The notes: generated by a model from the sequence alone, not told the origin. A stretch of DNA of 64,000 nt from Clostridium folliculivorans (GCF_024341905.1 NZ_BQXY01000007.1:124001-188000); one strand, 5' to 3'; positions 10,002 to 19,754 are shown, counted from the first letter of the stretch. Numbers and translations: made by a program.

Positions 10002-11285
10002 TTATGGCTTTAATCTTGTTCTGTCTCTTGGAAACAAAGTAGCTTCTCTTATATTATTAATCCCTAAAAGTTGGGCTGTTAGTCTTTCTAACCCTATTGC
10101 TAATCCTCCGTGTGGAGGCATACCATATTTAAAGGCATCAAGATAAAAATTAAAGTCTTCTGGATTTAATCCTTTATATTTAATATTTTCTATAAGCTTT
10201 GAATATTCATGAATCCTTTGACCTCCTGTAGTTATTTCTACCCCTCTAAATAGTAAGTCAAAGCTTCTAGTTCCAAATTCTCCTTTAGGCATTGTATACA
10301 TAGGTCTTTTACTTCTTGGATAATCTGTAATAAATATAAACTCTGAATTAAATTCTCTTTTTGCATATTCACATATCTGCTTTTCTGCTGAAGGGTCTAA
10401 GTCTGTAGTAAGGCCATTACGTGAATATTTCATTTTCAGTATTTCTATTGCCTCTGATAAAGTTATTTGTGGTATTTCTTGTTGTATTTCCGGTACCTGA
10501 ATACTTAACATATTAAACTTATCTCTAAAATTCTCTTCTATCTTGGAAAGTATGGATTTTAACATCCTTGTTTCTAACTTAATAAGTTCTTGTTCATCTT
10601 CTATAAAACATAATTCTAAATCCATGCTAACATATTCATTGATATGTCTTGATGTATTATGCTCTTCCGCTCTATAAACATGACCAATCTCAAAAACTCT
10701 TTCATATCCTGACGCAACCATCATTTGTTTATAAAATTGAGGACTCTGAGCTAAATAAGCTTGCTTCTCAAAATAATTAACCTTAAATAATGCAGTTCCA
10801 CCTTCAGCTCCCTCGGCTACAAGTTTAGGTGTATATATTTGAGTAAATCCTTCATTGATTAAGAACTCAGCAAATCCCTGCGAAAGCATCGCTTGAACTT
10901 TAAATATATAATTATTATTCTCGTTTCTTAAGCTTAGTACTCTATTATTTAGTTGAGTTTCTAGATTACTTTCAATTTTACTGGTATTAATAGTTATAGG
11001 CAATTCTTCCTCTACTAAATTGATTGTATTAATCCTCTCCACTTGAAGTTCAATATTCCTTATAGAATTCTTTCCTTCTACTACAGTTCCCCATATTTCT
11101 AGTACTGATTCTAACTTTATTCCTTGTATTTCAAACTTATCATTTTCTACCACACACTGAATCATACCACTTCGATCTCTAACAACTAAAAAGCTCACCT
11201 TACTCAAGCTTCTTATTTTATGCAACCATCCTTGAATTTTAACTCTTTCTCCACTTTTAAGTTCACTGATTAATGTCCTTTCCAT
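10002..11285 (-). CDS. aspS: Aspartate-tRNA ligase, archaeal/short type (possibly aspartate-tRNA(Asn) active)
   Basis: 427 residues, the short archaeal/eukaryotic type without the bacterial GAD insertion (bacterial AspRS is about 590). The N-terminal OB fold (to about 100) binds the anticodon. Class II motif 2 is YRAEEHNTSRH at 204-214 and motif 3 is GLAIGLERL at 394-402. Enzymes of this type in clostridia are often non-discriminating and charge both tRNA-Asp and tRNA-Asn, with GatCAB converting the latter. That cannot be settled from motifs, and no gat genes are in the window. Expression is probably controlled by the T-box leader upstream. GAGGAGG precedes the ATG. Confidence 0.9.
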   Translation of the reverse strand: MERTLISELKSGERVKIQGWLHKIRSLSKVSFLVVRDRSGMIQCVVENDKFEIQGIKLESVLEIWGTVVEGKNSIRNIELQVERINTINLVEEELPITINTSKIESNLETQLNNRVLSLRNENNNYIFKVQAMLSQGFAEFLINEGFTQIYTPKLVAEGAEGGTALFKVNYFEKQAYLAQSPQFYKQMMVASGYERVFEIGHVYRAEEHNTSRHINEYVSMDLELCFIEDEQELIKLETRMLKSILSKIEENFRDKFNMLSIQVPEIQQEIPQITLSEAIEILKMKYSRNGLTTDLDPSAEKQICEYAKREFNSEFIFITDYPRSKRPMYTMPKGEFGTRSFDLLFRGVEITTGGQRIHEYSKLIENIKYKGLNPEDFNFYLDAFKYGMPPHGGLAIGLERLTAQLLGINNIREATLFPRDRTRLKP

Positions 11286-11322
11286 TAATACTTCCTCCTC
11301 TTTATTTAAATTTGCTATACAC

Positions 11323-11440
11323 CAAAAAAGTCGCTGAAGCGGCCTTCTTCAGTGAGCTTTTTTACGCATCTGCCTTTCCGAATGAATATGAGGAAAATTT
11401 GGCAGGCGAATAAGTTTTATTTTTTTTGCTGTATAGCCAT
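11323..11440. repeat. Family A element (A1) in the aspS leader
   Basis: Hairpin AAAAAAGTCGCTGAAG/CTTCAGTGAGCTTTTTT, then ACGCATCTGCCTTTCCG, a loop, GGCAGGCGAATAAG and a T-rich tail. The flanks GCTATACACCAAAAAA and its near-complement TTTTTTGCTGTATAGC form short inverted ends. Read toward aspS, the final hairpin has a run of T and looks like a third terminator before the gene. Confidence 0.65.
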
Positions 11441-11504
11441 AAAAATTTCTAAAAGCACTGAAATACCTAGGTTTAACTAATTTGAAAATTTTATAATTTT
11501 CTAT

Positions 11505-11664
11505 ACAGCAAAAAATCCCTTGAATAAATTCAAGGGACGTTAAATACGTGGTGCCACCCTATTTAACTCTATAATAAGTTAATCAATGGTTAAAATTATA
11601 CTAAGCACCAGAAACTACTAGGTTTACTTAGCATAAGGACTATATACCTTAATATATAGTAAAA
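11505..11664 (-). promoter_or_regulatory. Second T-box antiterminator/terminator module of the aspS leader
   Basis: Read on the minus strand, AGGGTGGCACCACG (11547-11560) is a canonical T-box sequence. It is followed by a terminator, TCCCTTGAA/TTCAAGGGA (11516-11537) plus T run. Upstream in this module are only two simple stems. I see no Stem I distal-loop signature (GATGGTGTGAGCCC type), so the module appears to lack its own codon reader. Confidence 0.75.
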
Positions 11665-11900
11665 CAAAAAAACTCACTCCAAAAGGAGCGAGTTTTATAC
11701 TCACGGTACCATCCTAATTAACTTAATAAAAGCTATCTCTACAATATAACGGTCTTTACCCGGCTCAACCTACTTAAATAAATTTTTCAGTCTTGCATCT
11801 CAGAGATGTCCTTCAAAATGTAACTCAACATGGGCTCACACCATCCCCAATTCGCTTAAGTTATTATTGCACTTTTACTTTTCTCTTCATTGATTTTATT
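11664..11900 (-). promoter_or_regulatory. T-box riboswitch (aspartate/asparagine) upstream of aspS
   Basis: On the minus strand: a Stem I apical segment GGGGATGGTGTGAGCCC (about 11831-11847), a candidate specifier GAC (Asp) at 11808-11810 in the context GAAGGACATCTCTGAGATG, and the T-box AGGATGGTACCGTGA at 11701-11715. A terminator follows, AACTCGCTCC/GGAGTGAGTT at 11671-11694, then seven T. T-box RNAs antiterminate when the matching tRNA is uncharged (known). The specifier call is my inference. Confidence 0.85.
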
Positions 11901-11907
11901 TTTATTG

Positions 11908-11936
11908 ATTATACATCACTTGTTATAAGTTGTAAA
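11908..11936 (-). promoter_or_regulatory. SigA-type promoter of the aspS T-box leader
   Basis: TTTACA (11931-11936), 17 bp, TATAAT (11908-11913) on the minus strand. The predicted start near 11900 fits the 5' end of the T-box RNA. Confidence 0.75.
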
Positions 11937-12105
11937 GATGTATTTAAATTACAAGTGAAATATGTTTTAATTAATATTTAATATATCTTATGTACAATAA
12001 TCTAATCAAATACTCCTTTCTTAAAATTTTTATCGAAATCAAGAAAAACTTTTATTATAATATATTTTAATTAATATATAGCTTAAAGTTAAATATCATT
12101 GCAAA

Positions 12106-13224
12106 TCATCTTAAGGTCTTGGAGTATCTATTCTTTTTCCCAGCAACGGAAATAATAAATAAAATTCCTGGTATAATGAACTGTAATGGCACATGTACAT
12201 ATAGAGGCACAATCTCTAATCCTATATGAAAATGTTGTATTGGATTAACCATTAAGAAGTATGATAAGAATATCATTATAATCCCAAGGATTACTATAAG
12301 AATATTTCTATGCTTTAGATCTACTTCAAAAACAGTCATGGTCATTTCTACAGAGCAATAAAAAAATATAAGAATTTTATAAAATCCACCTAGCATCAAA
12401 AGCAGTATAGCCAGAACATCGAGCCTTTGTATAAATGTTCCAATCTGTATACTCCCTACTGTTTTTAATACGGGAAATATAGATATCTCTACAATAGTAG
12501 CTGAAATTATTGCCACATTAATAGCTGATGTTAATGCTAATATTAAACCGCTAATTATATTTGAAAAAAGCGCTGTTTTTCTTATCTTGTGCGCATCCTT
12601 ATCGGTTACATTACTATATATATTCATAAAAGTAATGGTTTCACCGTAAGGAACTGCTATAGCTAGTGGAAATAATACCTTTATAATTGGACCCCATCCA
12701 TATTCTAGAACAGGTTCTAGTCTTTCTAACTTAGGAAGTTTATTGATAAATGCAAATCCAAAAAGTATTACTACAGTAAACATAACTGTTTTGTATAAAA
12801 GTACAGCTCCTCTTCCCATTGCTTCTATACCTAAATAAACACAATATATAACTGGAATGCTCATAATAAATATAATCATTATATTTGGGGTCTGTGGTAA
12901 TGCTGTTGATTTTATAATAATTCTGAAGTCATTTATTACTCTATTTGCTGTATACAAAAAATATGCTATGTATAATAATGATATAAACTTACCCAAACGT
13001 TTCCCTAAAAGTTCCTCTAATATCTTTCCTAAGTTATTTCCTTCAGTTTTATTAAATATATTAACGTACATAAAGGTCAATATGGTGCCAAAGGTCATGC
13101 CCATCAATATTACAATCCATGCATCTTGTTTTGCACTTGTGGCTAGAGGTATAGCTATCGCACTTCCAAGTTGGAATAAGATCATCATCCTAAGAAATTG
13201 TCTCGAACTTATTTTACTATTCAT
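12106..13224 (-). CDS. gerKB: Spore germinant receptor subunit B (GerKB/GerAB family transporter-like)
   Basis: 372 residues with about ten hydrophobic helices, the APC-superfamily-like fold of GerAB proteins. In the germinant receptor this inner-membrane subunit binds the germinant (family knowledge). It is the third gene of a gerKA-gerKC-gerKB operon, 10 bp after gerKC, the A-C-B order typical of clostridia. AAGGAG lies before the ATG. The germinant cannot be told from sequence. Confidence 0.9.
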   Translation of the reverse strand: MNSKISSRQFLRMMILFQLGSAIAIPLATSAKQDAWIVILMGMTFGTILTFMYVNIFNKTEGNNLGKILEELLGKRLGKFISLLYIAYFLYTANRVINDFRIIIKSTALPQTPNIMIIFIMSIPVIYCVYLGIEAMGRGAVLLYKTVMFTVVILFGFAFINKLPKLERLEPVLEYGWGPIIKVLFPLAIAVPYGETITFMNIYSNVTDKDAHKIRKTALFSNIISGLILALTSAINVAIISATIVEISIFPVLKTVGSIQIGTFIQRLDVLAILLLMLGGFYKILIFFYCSVEMTMTVFEVDLKHRNILIVILGIIMIFLSYFLMVNPIQHFHIGLEIVPLYVHVPLQFIIPGILFIISVAGKKNRYSKTLR

Positions 13225-13234
13225 AGCACACTCC

Positions 13235-14425
13235 TTAATGCGAAGGCTTTAGTGATTTCGTAGTAGTTCCAGTACCTGTAACTTCTACATCAATATCATA
13301 CTCAACAGGGAGAGTAGGAAATTTCTCATTCCAATCCTTTGAAATATTCTTCCATAAATCAAATCTCTCATTCTTAATCACTTCACCAAATCCAAAGATA
13401 TCTGTTTGGAATTGAGTTTGTATCTCTGATGTGGATTTGCTAAATCTTAATTTTAAGTATTCTTCAGTCTTTTTTTCTATTTGGGTTACTGTAGTTGGCT
13501 TATCAATAGGTATAATGCCCATAGCTTCGGTTATAGATGCTTTTATCTTTATATTTACTTTTATCTTTGGTTTTCCCATTACTTCTTCAACTATTATCTT
13601 CCTACTCAATTTTTCAGCAGAAAGGTTAACAAACTCGTTAGGATCCACCCATGGAACTATTATTAAAAATCCTTTTGAATCCCCTAATAAAATATTTATT
13701 AACGTACTCTGAGAATCATTGAGCCACCCTACCAGCTTATCACCTTTAAATGCAGCTATCGGACCAACTTGTATATTCGTTGGAACATCTACATTTTCTA
13801 TATTATTTATGTTCATTCCTATATCACTTTTGCCATGTACAAATATGCTTGTGAGAATTGGTTCAGCGCCGTCCTTTTCCAAGCTTTCAATAAATTCAAA
13901 TAATTTTATAGTAGCAGTCGCAGCCCATATTTTTTCAGACACCTCTAAAGAGAAGAAAATTTTATTTGCAGGAATTCTCTCCAATGGAGTTAGTATATTA
14001 AGCGCCTCTGTTGCTTTTTCACCTTTTACTACAGTTATATAAAAATCGCTTCTTATCTCTGTATTTCTTAACAAATAGTCTAGGGTCTTTCCAACACCTT
14101 CTCTAGCTAAATCTTCACCGAATACTAGCAACCTTAAGTGTCCTAAGAATATGTTTCTAGGTATCTCTAGGCTTAATCTTCTTACGGCTTCCTCTATAGT
14201 CTTACCTTCCATTCTATAAGTTGTGACAGGTGTTCCCACTGAATTTTTATTTAAAGCAATTTCTCCTGGGTTTAGTATTTGAACTGTCACTAAATATCTA
14301 TCATCTTCTTTATCTATGCCTAAGGCTGTTACAATAGATATCTGTGAAGGTTCTCTAGCTCCCCAGCATCCTACAAGATTTATACTTACTAAAATTGCAC
14401 TTATTATTTTAAAAATTACTTTCAT
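13235..14425 (-). CDS. gerKC: Spore germinant receptor lipoprotein subunit C (GerKC/GerAC family)
   Basis: About 396 residues. A signal peptide ends in lipobox LVGC, followed by WGAREPSQISIVTALGIDK, the hallmark start of GerAC proteins. The Ger(x)C C-terminal domain covers about 220-390. It should be a lipoprotein on the outer face of the spore inner membrane. Start codons are crowded: GTG 14434, ATG 14431 and ATG 14425. I prefer 14425, with AGAAG 9 nt upstream. All overlap or abut the gerKA stop, so the genes are translationally coupled. Confidence 0.9.
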   Translation of the reverse strand: MKVIFKIISAILVSINLVGCWGAREPSQISIVTALGIDKEDDRYLVTVQILNPGEIALNKNSVGTPVTTYRMEGKTIEEAVRRLSLEIPRNIFLGHLRLLVFGEDLAREGVGKTLDYLLRNTEIRSDFYITVVKGEKATEALNILTPLERIPANKIFFSLEVSEKIWAATATIKLFEFIESLEKDGAEPILTSIFVHGKSDIGMNINNIENVDVPTNIQVGPIAAFKGDKLVGWLNDSQSTLINILLGDSKGFLIIVPWVDPNEFVNLSAEKLSRKIIVEEVMGKPKIKVNIKIKASITEAMGIIPIDKPTTVTQIEKKTEEYLKLRFSKSTSEIQTQFQTDIFGFGEVIKNERFDLWKNISKDWNEKFPTLPVEYDIDVEVTGTGTTTKSLKPSH

Positions 14426-14430
14426 AGCCA

Positions 14431-15897
14431 TCACTTCTTAAATATATTTTTAATTATCATTTTAATAACTTTAGTCACCTTAGAATCATTAGCTATATTT
14501 TTAGGCGCCATAGTTTTTGGCGCCATAGGTTCCATATAAGGAGTTCCAAAACTTTGTATACTACATAGATGAAATACTATAACTATTATTCCACTAATTA
14601 TTCCAGGTAGCCCTAAGGTAGCTCCAAGAATTAGTATTGTATATCTTAATAATCTTGATGCATTTGCCATAATATAATTAGGGCATACATAAGTTGCAAT
14701 GGCGGTTAGTGCAACTAATATTATTAATATTGGTGAAAAAATACCTGCTTCTATAGACGCCTGGCCTAGAATCAATGCTCCTACTATAGATATAGTTGGT
14801 CCAACCACTCTAGGCATTCTTACAGCAGCTTCTCTTAAGATATCAAATATTATTTCTAAAATAAAAGTTTCAAAGGCTATTGGAAAAGGAACACTGAGCC
14901 TTTGTGCCGCTATGCTTATATATAATGCTGTTGGAATCATCTCTTGATGAAAGGTAAGTATAGCGCAGTATACTCCTGGGGTTAATAGAGCCATCACATA
15001 ACTTATAAATCTAATTACAAGAATAAAACTCCCCATATAATTTCTTACATAAAGCTCCTCTGTTGTTTGAAAGAAATTAATAAATACTGATGGAAGTACT
15101 GATACAAACGGCGTACCATCTACCACTATAGCTATCTTTCCTCTCATTAAAGCTGTAGCCACAAAATCTGGCCTTTCAGAGCTATATATGGTTGGAAATG
15201 GTGAAACTTTGTTTCCTTCTAGATAATCTTCTATAATTGAGGTTCCAACTACAAATTCTATATCCAACCTTTTCAATTTGTCTCTTATTTCATCAACAAT
15301 CTTTTCATCAGATATTTTTTTTATATAAACCAACGATAAATCTGTTTTAGAATTTGTGCCTAAGCTAAATTCTTCGAATACTATATCTTTATTTTTTACT
15401 CTTCTTCTTATAAGGGCTGTATTTGTTCTTAGAGTTTCAGTAAAGCCTTCTTTTGGTCCCTTAATTACGGTCTGAGTACTTGGTTCTTCAATGCCTCTTT
15501 GAGCCCAATTCTTAGAATCTATTGAAATAGCTTTACTACTGCTATCTATTAGTAAAATAGTTTCTCCAGACAATATACTTTCATATATCTTTTCTATATC
15601 AGTTACTTCGTCAATCTCACCAAAAGCCAATGAATGTCTTTTTATAAGTTCAAACCAATCTATATTATTACTGCTAGGTAAACTTATATCAGACACTCTT
15701 ACATCCAGCATAAGTGCTTTTAAAATAAGACTATTTACTGTGTCATTATCAGAAAGTCCATCTATATATATTATTGATGCACTAGTCTTCTGATCTTTTC
15801 CTATAGCAAATTCTCTAATTACTAAATCATTGCTTGACCCAAGTACATTTTTTATGGCAGCTAAATTTTCTTGAAGTTTAGAACTTATCTCATTCAT
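14431..15897 (-). CDS. gerKA: Spore germinant receptor subunit A (GerKA/GerAA family)
   Basis: About 488 residues. The soluble N-terminal half (to about 285) has two related subdomains. The C-terminal half has about five membrane helices, and the PFPTIYSSERPD and MRGKIAIVVDGTPF segments are typical of GerAA. First gene of the receptor operon. I chose ATG 15897, which has GGTGG 8 nt upstream; TTG 15912 would add five residues. A murB terminator lies just upstream. I see no clear SigG-type promoter in the roughly 45 bp between terminator and start, so how the operon is expressed is unclear. Confidence 0.92.
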   Translation of the reverse strand: MNEISSKLQENLAAIKNVLGSSNDLVIREFAIGKDQKTSASIIYIDGLSDNDTVNSLILKALMLDVRVSDISLPSSNNIDWFELIKRHSLAFGEIDEVTDIEKIYESILSGETILLIDSSSKAISIDSKNWAQRGIEEPSTQTVIKGPKEGFTETLRTNTALIRRRVKNKDIVFEEFSLGTNSKTDLSLVYIKKISDEKIVDEIRDKLKRLDIEFVVGTSIIEDYLEGNKVSPFPTIYSSERPDFVATALMRGKIAIVVDGTPFVSVLPSVFINFFQTTEELYVRNYMGSFILVIRFISYVMALLTPGVYCAILTFHQEMIPTALYISIAAQRLSVPFPIAFETFILEIIFDILREAAVRMPRVVGPTISIVGALILGQASIEAGIFSPILIILVALTAIATYVCPNYIMANASRLLRYTILILGATLGLPGIISGIIVIVFHLCSIQSFGTPYMEPMAPKTMAPKNIANDSKVTKVIKMIIKNIFKK

Positions 15898-15940
15898 AAT
15901 ATCAACCACCAAATACTGTTATTTATAATTAAATTGCCCC

Positions 15941-15983
15941 AAAAAAAGAGCTTATATACTATCAATAGTATATAAGCTCTTTT
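15941..15983 (-). terminator. Intrinsic terminator after murB
   Basis: The minus strand reads a near-perfect hairpin AAAGAGCTTATATACTA/TAGTATATAAGCTCTTT followed by T residues. Confidence 0.85.
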
Positions 15984-15993
15984 AGGCTAAACC

Positions 15994-16914
15994 TTATTTA
16001 GCCTCTTCACCAATAATTCTAACTTCTGGATGAAGTTCCACATTAAATTTATCTTTTACAGTAGATTGTACATAATGTATAACAGCCAATACATCTTCTG
16101 CTGTAGCATTTCCCTTATTTATAACAAAACCTGAATGTTTCTCAGAAACACCGGCCCCCCCAATAGTAAAGCCTTTAAGTCCCGCATCTTGAATTAATTT
16201 TCCTGCAAAATAACCTGGCGGTCTTTTAAAAGTACTTCCTGCAGATGGGTATTCTAAAGGCTGCTTTTCTTCTCTTCTAGCTGTTAATTCATCTACTCTT
16301 CGTTTTATAGACTCATGGTTACCAACTTTTAATTCAAAAGTAGCACTAATAACTACAAATCCTTTTTGCATAACAACGCTTGACCTATATCCAAGTTCTA
16401 ACTCATCTTTGGTTAAAACTTTTATTTCATTTTTATCATCTAAAACAATCGCTTCTTTTATTACAAATACAATTTCACCGTCATAAGCTCCTGCATTCAT
16501 AAATACCGCACCACCGACACTTCCTGGTATACCACAAGCAAATTCAAATCCTGTTAAACTATTTGCTAAGGCTTGTTTAGATACATCTGCTAAAAGTGCT
16601 CCGCATTCTGCCTCTATTTCAGTGCCGTTAACTGCTATCTTATTAAGTTTGCAAAGCTTTATCACTACACCTCTTATTCCCCCGTCTTTAACAAGGATAT
16701 TAGAGCCGTTACCTATAATAAAATATGGGACATTATGTTTTTTACATAAATCAATAGTCTTTTTCACCTGTTCAACATTGTTAGGATTAACTAGTATATC
16801 TACTGGTCCTCCAACTTTAAAATATATGTGCTCACTCATAAGAGAATTTAGTTCTATATCTTTTCCATCATAAATACTAAAAAGCAGCTTACTAAACTCT
16901 AAATACTTATTCAT
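15994..16914 (-). CDS. murB: UDP-N-acetylenolpyruvoylglucosamine reductase MurB
   Basis: 306 residues. It reduces the enolpyruvyl group to make UDP-MurNAc, in the cytoplasm, using FAD and NADPH. The FAD-binding segment (IIGNGSNILVKDGGI), the GIPGSVGGAVFMNAGAY loop, the GYRSS motif and the catalytic-serine region AGSTFKRP are all visible, as in type II MurB of Firmicutes. It is followed by a terminator. The upstream PHP gene is about 65 bp away on the same strand. GAGG precedes the ATG. Confidence 0.95.
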   Translation of the reverse strand: MNKYLEFSKLLFSIYDGKDIELNSLMSEHIYFKVGGPVDILVNPNNVEQVKKTIDLCKKHNVPYFIIGNGSNILVKDGGIRGVVIKLCKLNKIAVNGTEIEAECGALLADVSKQALANSLTGFEFACGIPGSVGGAVFMNAGAYDGEIVFVIKEAIVLDDKNEIKVLTKDELELGYRSSVVMQKGFVVISATFELKVGNHESIKRRVDELTARREEKQPLEYPSAGSTFKRPPGYFAGKLIQDAGLKGFTIGGAGVSEKHSGFVINKGNATAEDVLAVIHYVQSTVKDKFNVELHPEVRIIGEEAK

Positions 16915-16979
16915 TATTAAAACTCCTCATGATTTTATTAAATACGCTCAATTAAATAGTATAAAGTAATTATTGCCCT

Positions 16980-17711
16980 TTAATCAAGGCTTAAATCAGA
17001 AAGTTTGCCTTTTTTCTTTAAGTAAATTAAAACTTTATTTTTATCTGTGTTTAATATCAACTCTTCTGGTACCTTTGCTTCTTCTATTATCTTATGTGAA
17101 ATAGGAAACTTGCCTATATCTAATGATACATGAGCGTCAGAGCTTAAGACAATCTTAACGCCATATTCAGCACAAATCTTTGCAATTTTTATGCACGTGG
17201 CTTCACTACCAGGCCTTGACTTAAATGAACTATTATTTATTTCTATTATCTTATCTTCAGCCTTGGCTTTTTTCACAACTTCTTCTTCATATATAGGAAA
17301 ATAAGCATTTCCCATATGTCCCATAATATCTATTAAAGGATTATCCATAGCATTTATCAATGCCCTTGTATTCTCCTCTCTGGTTCTCGGAGTTATACAT
17401 ACATCATGAAGACTGGCTAATAGGATATCCAGACTCTCTTGTGTCCTTTTAGGGATATCTAAATTACCATCAAAATCAATTATATTAGCTTCACATCCTC
17501 TTAGATGGATTACTCCATAAAGCTCTCTTGGAAGTGTCTTAATATTATTGAAGTAGAATAGATGAGGACCTCCAGGCATATTAGGGCCATGATCTGTAGT
17601 TGCTAACACTTCGATTCCGTTTTCTGATGCCCATTTTATATTTTCTAACCATGTAGTATATGCATGACCGCTTACAATTGTGTGTGTATGTGTATCTAAA
17701 ACATACTTCAT
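16980..17711 (-). CDS. PHP-domain phosphoesterase (YcdX type)
   Basis: About 243 residues. The protein opens with YVLDTHTHT, giving the metal-binding HxH. TTDHG, the later GHMGN and SSDAH motifs complete the trinuclear-metal PHP site. The closest type by order of motifs is the YcdX phosphatase group, with unknown natural substrate. I chose ATG 17711 because AAGGAG lies upstream; the longer frame from 17750 would overlap the end of uvrC and lacks a ribosome site. It is sandwiched between uvrC and murB, probably co-transcribed. Confidence 0.85.
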   Translation of the reverse strand: MKYVLDTHTHTIVSGHAYTTWLENIKWASENGIEVLATTDHGPNMPGGPHLFYFNNIKTLPRELYGVIHLRGCEANIIDFDGNLDIPKRTQESLDILLASLHDVCITPRTREENTRALINAMDNPLIDIMGHMGNAYFPIYEEEVVKKAKAEDKIIEINNSSFKSRPGSEATCIKIAKICAEYGVKIVLSSDAHVSLDIGKFPISHKIIEEAKVPEELILNTDKNKVLIYLKKKGKLSDLSLD

Positions 17712-17733
17712 ATAGTAAACACTCCTTCTTAAA

Positions 17734-19599
17734 TTATTTTTTTGATGCAAAATATCCTTTTATACTTTCAGCTGCTTTTTTATCTATACTAGGAGTATCA
17801 AGCAATTCTTCAAAAGAAGCATTTTTTATATTTTCCACACTTCCAAACTTCATAAGGAGTTCTTTCCTTCGTTTTCCACCTACATTAGGAATATCTTCTA
17901 ATACTGAATGCAATGTCCTCTTATCTCTAAGAGAGCGATGGTACGTTATTGCAAACCTATGTACCTCATCTTGTATCCTAGTTATCATATGCATCAAATT
18001 TGAACTTCTACTTAAGATAAGTTCCTCATTATTATATATCAAACCTCTAGTCTGATGCTTATCATCTTTTACCATGCCACAAACAGGAATATCTATTCCA
18101 AACTTCTCCAATACTTCAAGAGCTACATTTACTTGTCCTTTTCCGCCATCCATCATAATTAAATCTGGAAAACTTGAGAATTTGCCCTTAGAAAACTCTA
18201 AATTTCTTTCTTGTATAGCCTTTATTTCCTCGAGACCATGAGAAAACCTTCTTTCAAGAATTTCTCTCATACTATCGTAGTCATTAGCACCTTTTACTGT
18301 TTTTATTTTGAATCTTCTATAATCCGAATTCTTAGACTTACCTTCCTCAAAAACAACCATAGTTCCTACAGAATCAACCCCTTGAATATTTGAAATATCA
18401 TAGGATTCTATTCTCATAGGCATACTTTCAAGATTTAGTAGCACTGCAAGTTCTTCAAGCGATACTCTATTTATTTCCTTATCCTTCAATATTTTGTCTT
18501 TGAATTGTTCAAGAGTCATTTTGGCATTGTTCTGGACCATTTCTAGCATATCTTTCTTGTCACCCTTTTTAGGTATCTTTATCCAAACCTTAGATCCCTT
18601 TTTAATAGTCAAAAACTCTTCCATTAAGTCAATATCTTGTATGTCAGGTACATAAACATTTTTAGGTAGCTGAGCTGTTCCACCATAAAAAGAAGTTACA
18701 AACTCAGATATTATTTCCGAAACATCATCATTTGCTTTGTCTTGGAACATAAAATGTTCTCTTCCTGTAATCTTTCCTTCTCTAAGGAAAAATACTTGAA
18801 CACAAATATCTTTTTCATCGCTATAAACATTAATAAAGTCCTCGTCAGCTTCTCTCGCTGTAAACATCTTCTGCTTTTCACTTATGAATTCTATTGATAA
18901 TATTTTATCTCTTAGTTTTGCAGCTTTTTCAAATTCTAAGTTTTCAGAAGCTATATTCATTTCACTTCTTAAATTCTTTATAAGCTCCGTATCCTTACCA
19001 TTTAAAATATTGGTTATATCATCAATCATCTTCCCATACTCAGCTTTAGATACAAATCCACCACAAGGTGCATTACATTGTTTTATATGGTAGTTTAAGC
19101 ATGGTCTAGTTCTTTCTCCATCTTCCAATATGACTCTCTTACAGGTTCTTAAAGGGAATATCTTTTTTATCATTCCTATAGTTTCATATACAGCAGGAAC
19201 ATTTGTATAAGGTCCAAAATACTTATTTCCATCCTTTGCATAATTCCTAGTTACATACACCCTCGGGAAATCTTCATTAGTAGTAATTTTTATAAAAGGA
19301 TAAAATTTATCATCCTTAAGAGCTATATTATACTTAGGACTATATTTCTTTATAAGATTACACTCAAGGAGTAAAGCCTCCATTTCTGAATCAGTGACTA
19401 TATACTCAAACTCAGAAATATTTTTAACCAAAGCCCTAGTTTTTTCAGAGTGATTCTTAGAGTTTTGGAAGTACTGTCTAACTCTATTTTTTAATACCTT
19501 AGCTTTACCAACATATATTACTTCCCCTAGGGAATTTTTCATTATATAAACCCCAGGTTTATCTGGAAGTATTTTAAGCTGATGTTCAAAATCAAACAT
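17734..19599 (-). CDS. uvrC: Excinuclease ABC subunit C (UvrC)
   Basis: 621 residues, full length. An N-terminal GIY-YIG nuclease domain (GVYIMKN...VIYVGKAK, residues about 15-33) makes the 3' incision. Cysteines around 170 (CKR...[13 protein letters not shown]) form the usual cluster. The UVR motif follows near 205-240, then the RNase H-like 5' nuclease domain ([15 protein letters not shown]) and C-terminal helix-hairpin-helix motifs ([13 protein letters not shown]). uvrA and uvrB are also in this window but in separate units. Confidence 0.96.
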   Translation of the reverse strand: MFDFEHQLKILPDKPGVYIMKNSLGEVIYVGKAKVLKNRVRQYFQNSKNHSEKTRALVKNISEFEYIVTDSEMEALLLECNLIKKYSPKYNIALKDDKFYPFIKITTNEDFPRVYVTRNYAKDGNKYFGPYTNVPAVYETIGMIKKIFPLRTCKRVILEDGERTRPCLNYHIKQCNAPCGGFVSKAEYGKMIDDITNILNGKDTELIKNLRSEMNIASENLEFEKAAKLRDKILSIEFISEKQKMFTAREADEDFINVYSDEKDICVQVFFLREGKITGREHFMFQDKANDDVSEIISEFVTSFYGGTAQLPKNVYVPDIQDIDLMEEFLTIKKGSKVWIKIPKKGDKKDMLEMVQNNAKMTLEQFKDKILKDKEINRVSLEELAVLLNLESMPMRIESYDISNIQGVDSVGTMVVFEEGKSKNSDYRRFKIKTVKGANDYDSMREILERRFSHGLEEIKAIQERNLEFSKGKFSSFPDLIMMDGGKGQVNVALEVLEKFGIDIPVCGMVKDDKHQTRGLIYNNEELILSRSSNLMHMITRIQDEVHRFAITYHRSLRDKRTLHSVLEDIPNVGGKRRKELLMKFGSVENIKNASFEELLDTPSIDKKAAESIKGYFASKK

Positions 19600-19635
19600 T
19601 TATTGTACCTCCTAATTATGTATTTAATAAATTTT

Positions 19636-19670
19636 AGCTATATTTAAGACACTTAATTTCACACCATGCT
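19636..19670. repeat. Family B remnant (internal deletion)
   Basis: The left end AGCTATATTTAAG is joined to the right end CACTTAATTTCACACC, as in the right flank of the copy at 5876-6248. The interior is missing. Confidence 0.5.
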
Positions 19671-19692
19671 TAAATTTTAAATATAGAAATAG

Positions 19693-19738
19693 TTTTAGAT
19701 AAACAAATATACGTATATAAAATATTGTTTACCTAAAA
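19693..19738 (-). terminator. Hairpin after the penicillin-binding protein gene
   Basis: TTTTAGATAAACAA pairs with TTGTTTACCTAAAA around an AT-rich loop, 17 bp beyond the stop codon. The T run is weak. Confidence 0.5.
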
Positions 19739-19754
19739 CCTTATTTATCGTTTT

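Noticed and set aside
11793-11981. A plus-strand open frame of 62 codons
   Set aside because: It runs antisense through the T-box leader and its promoter.
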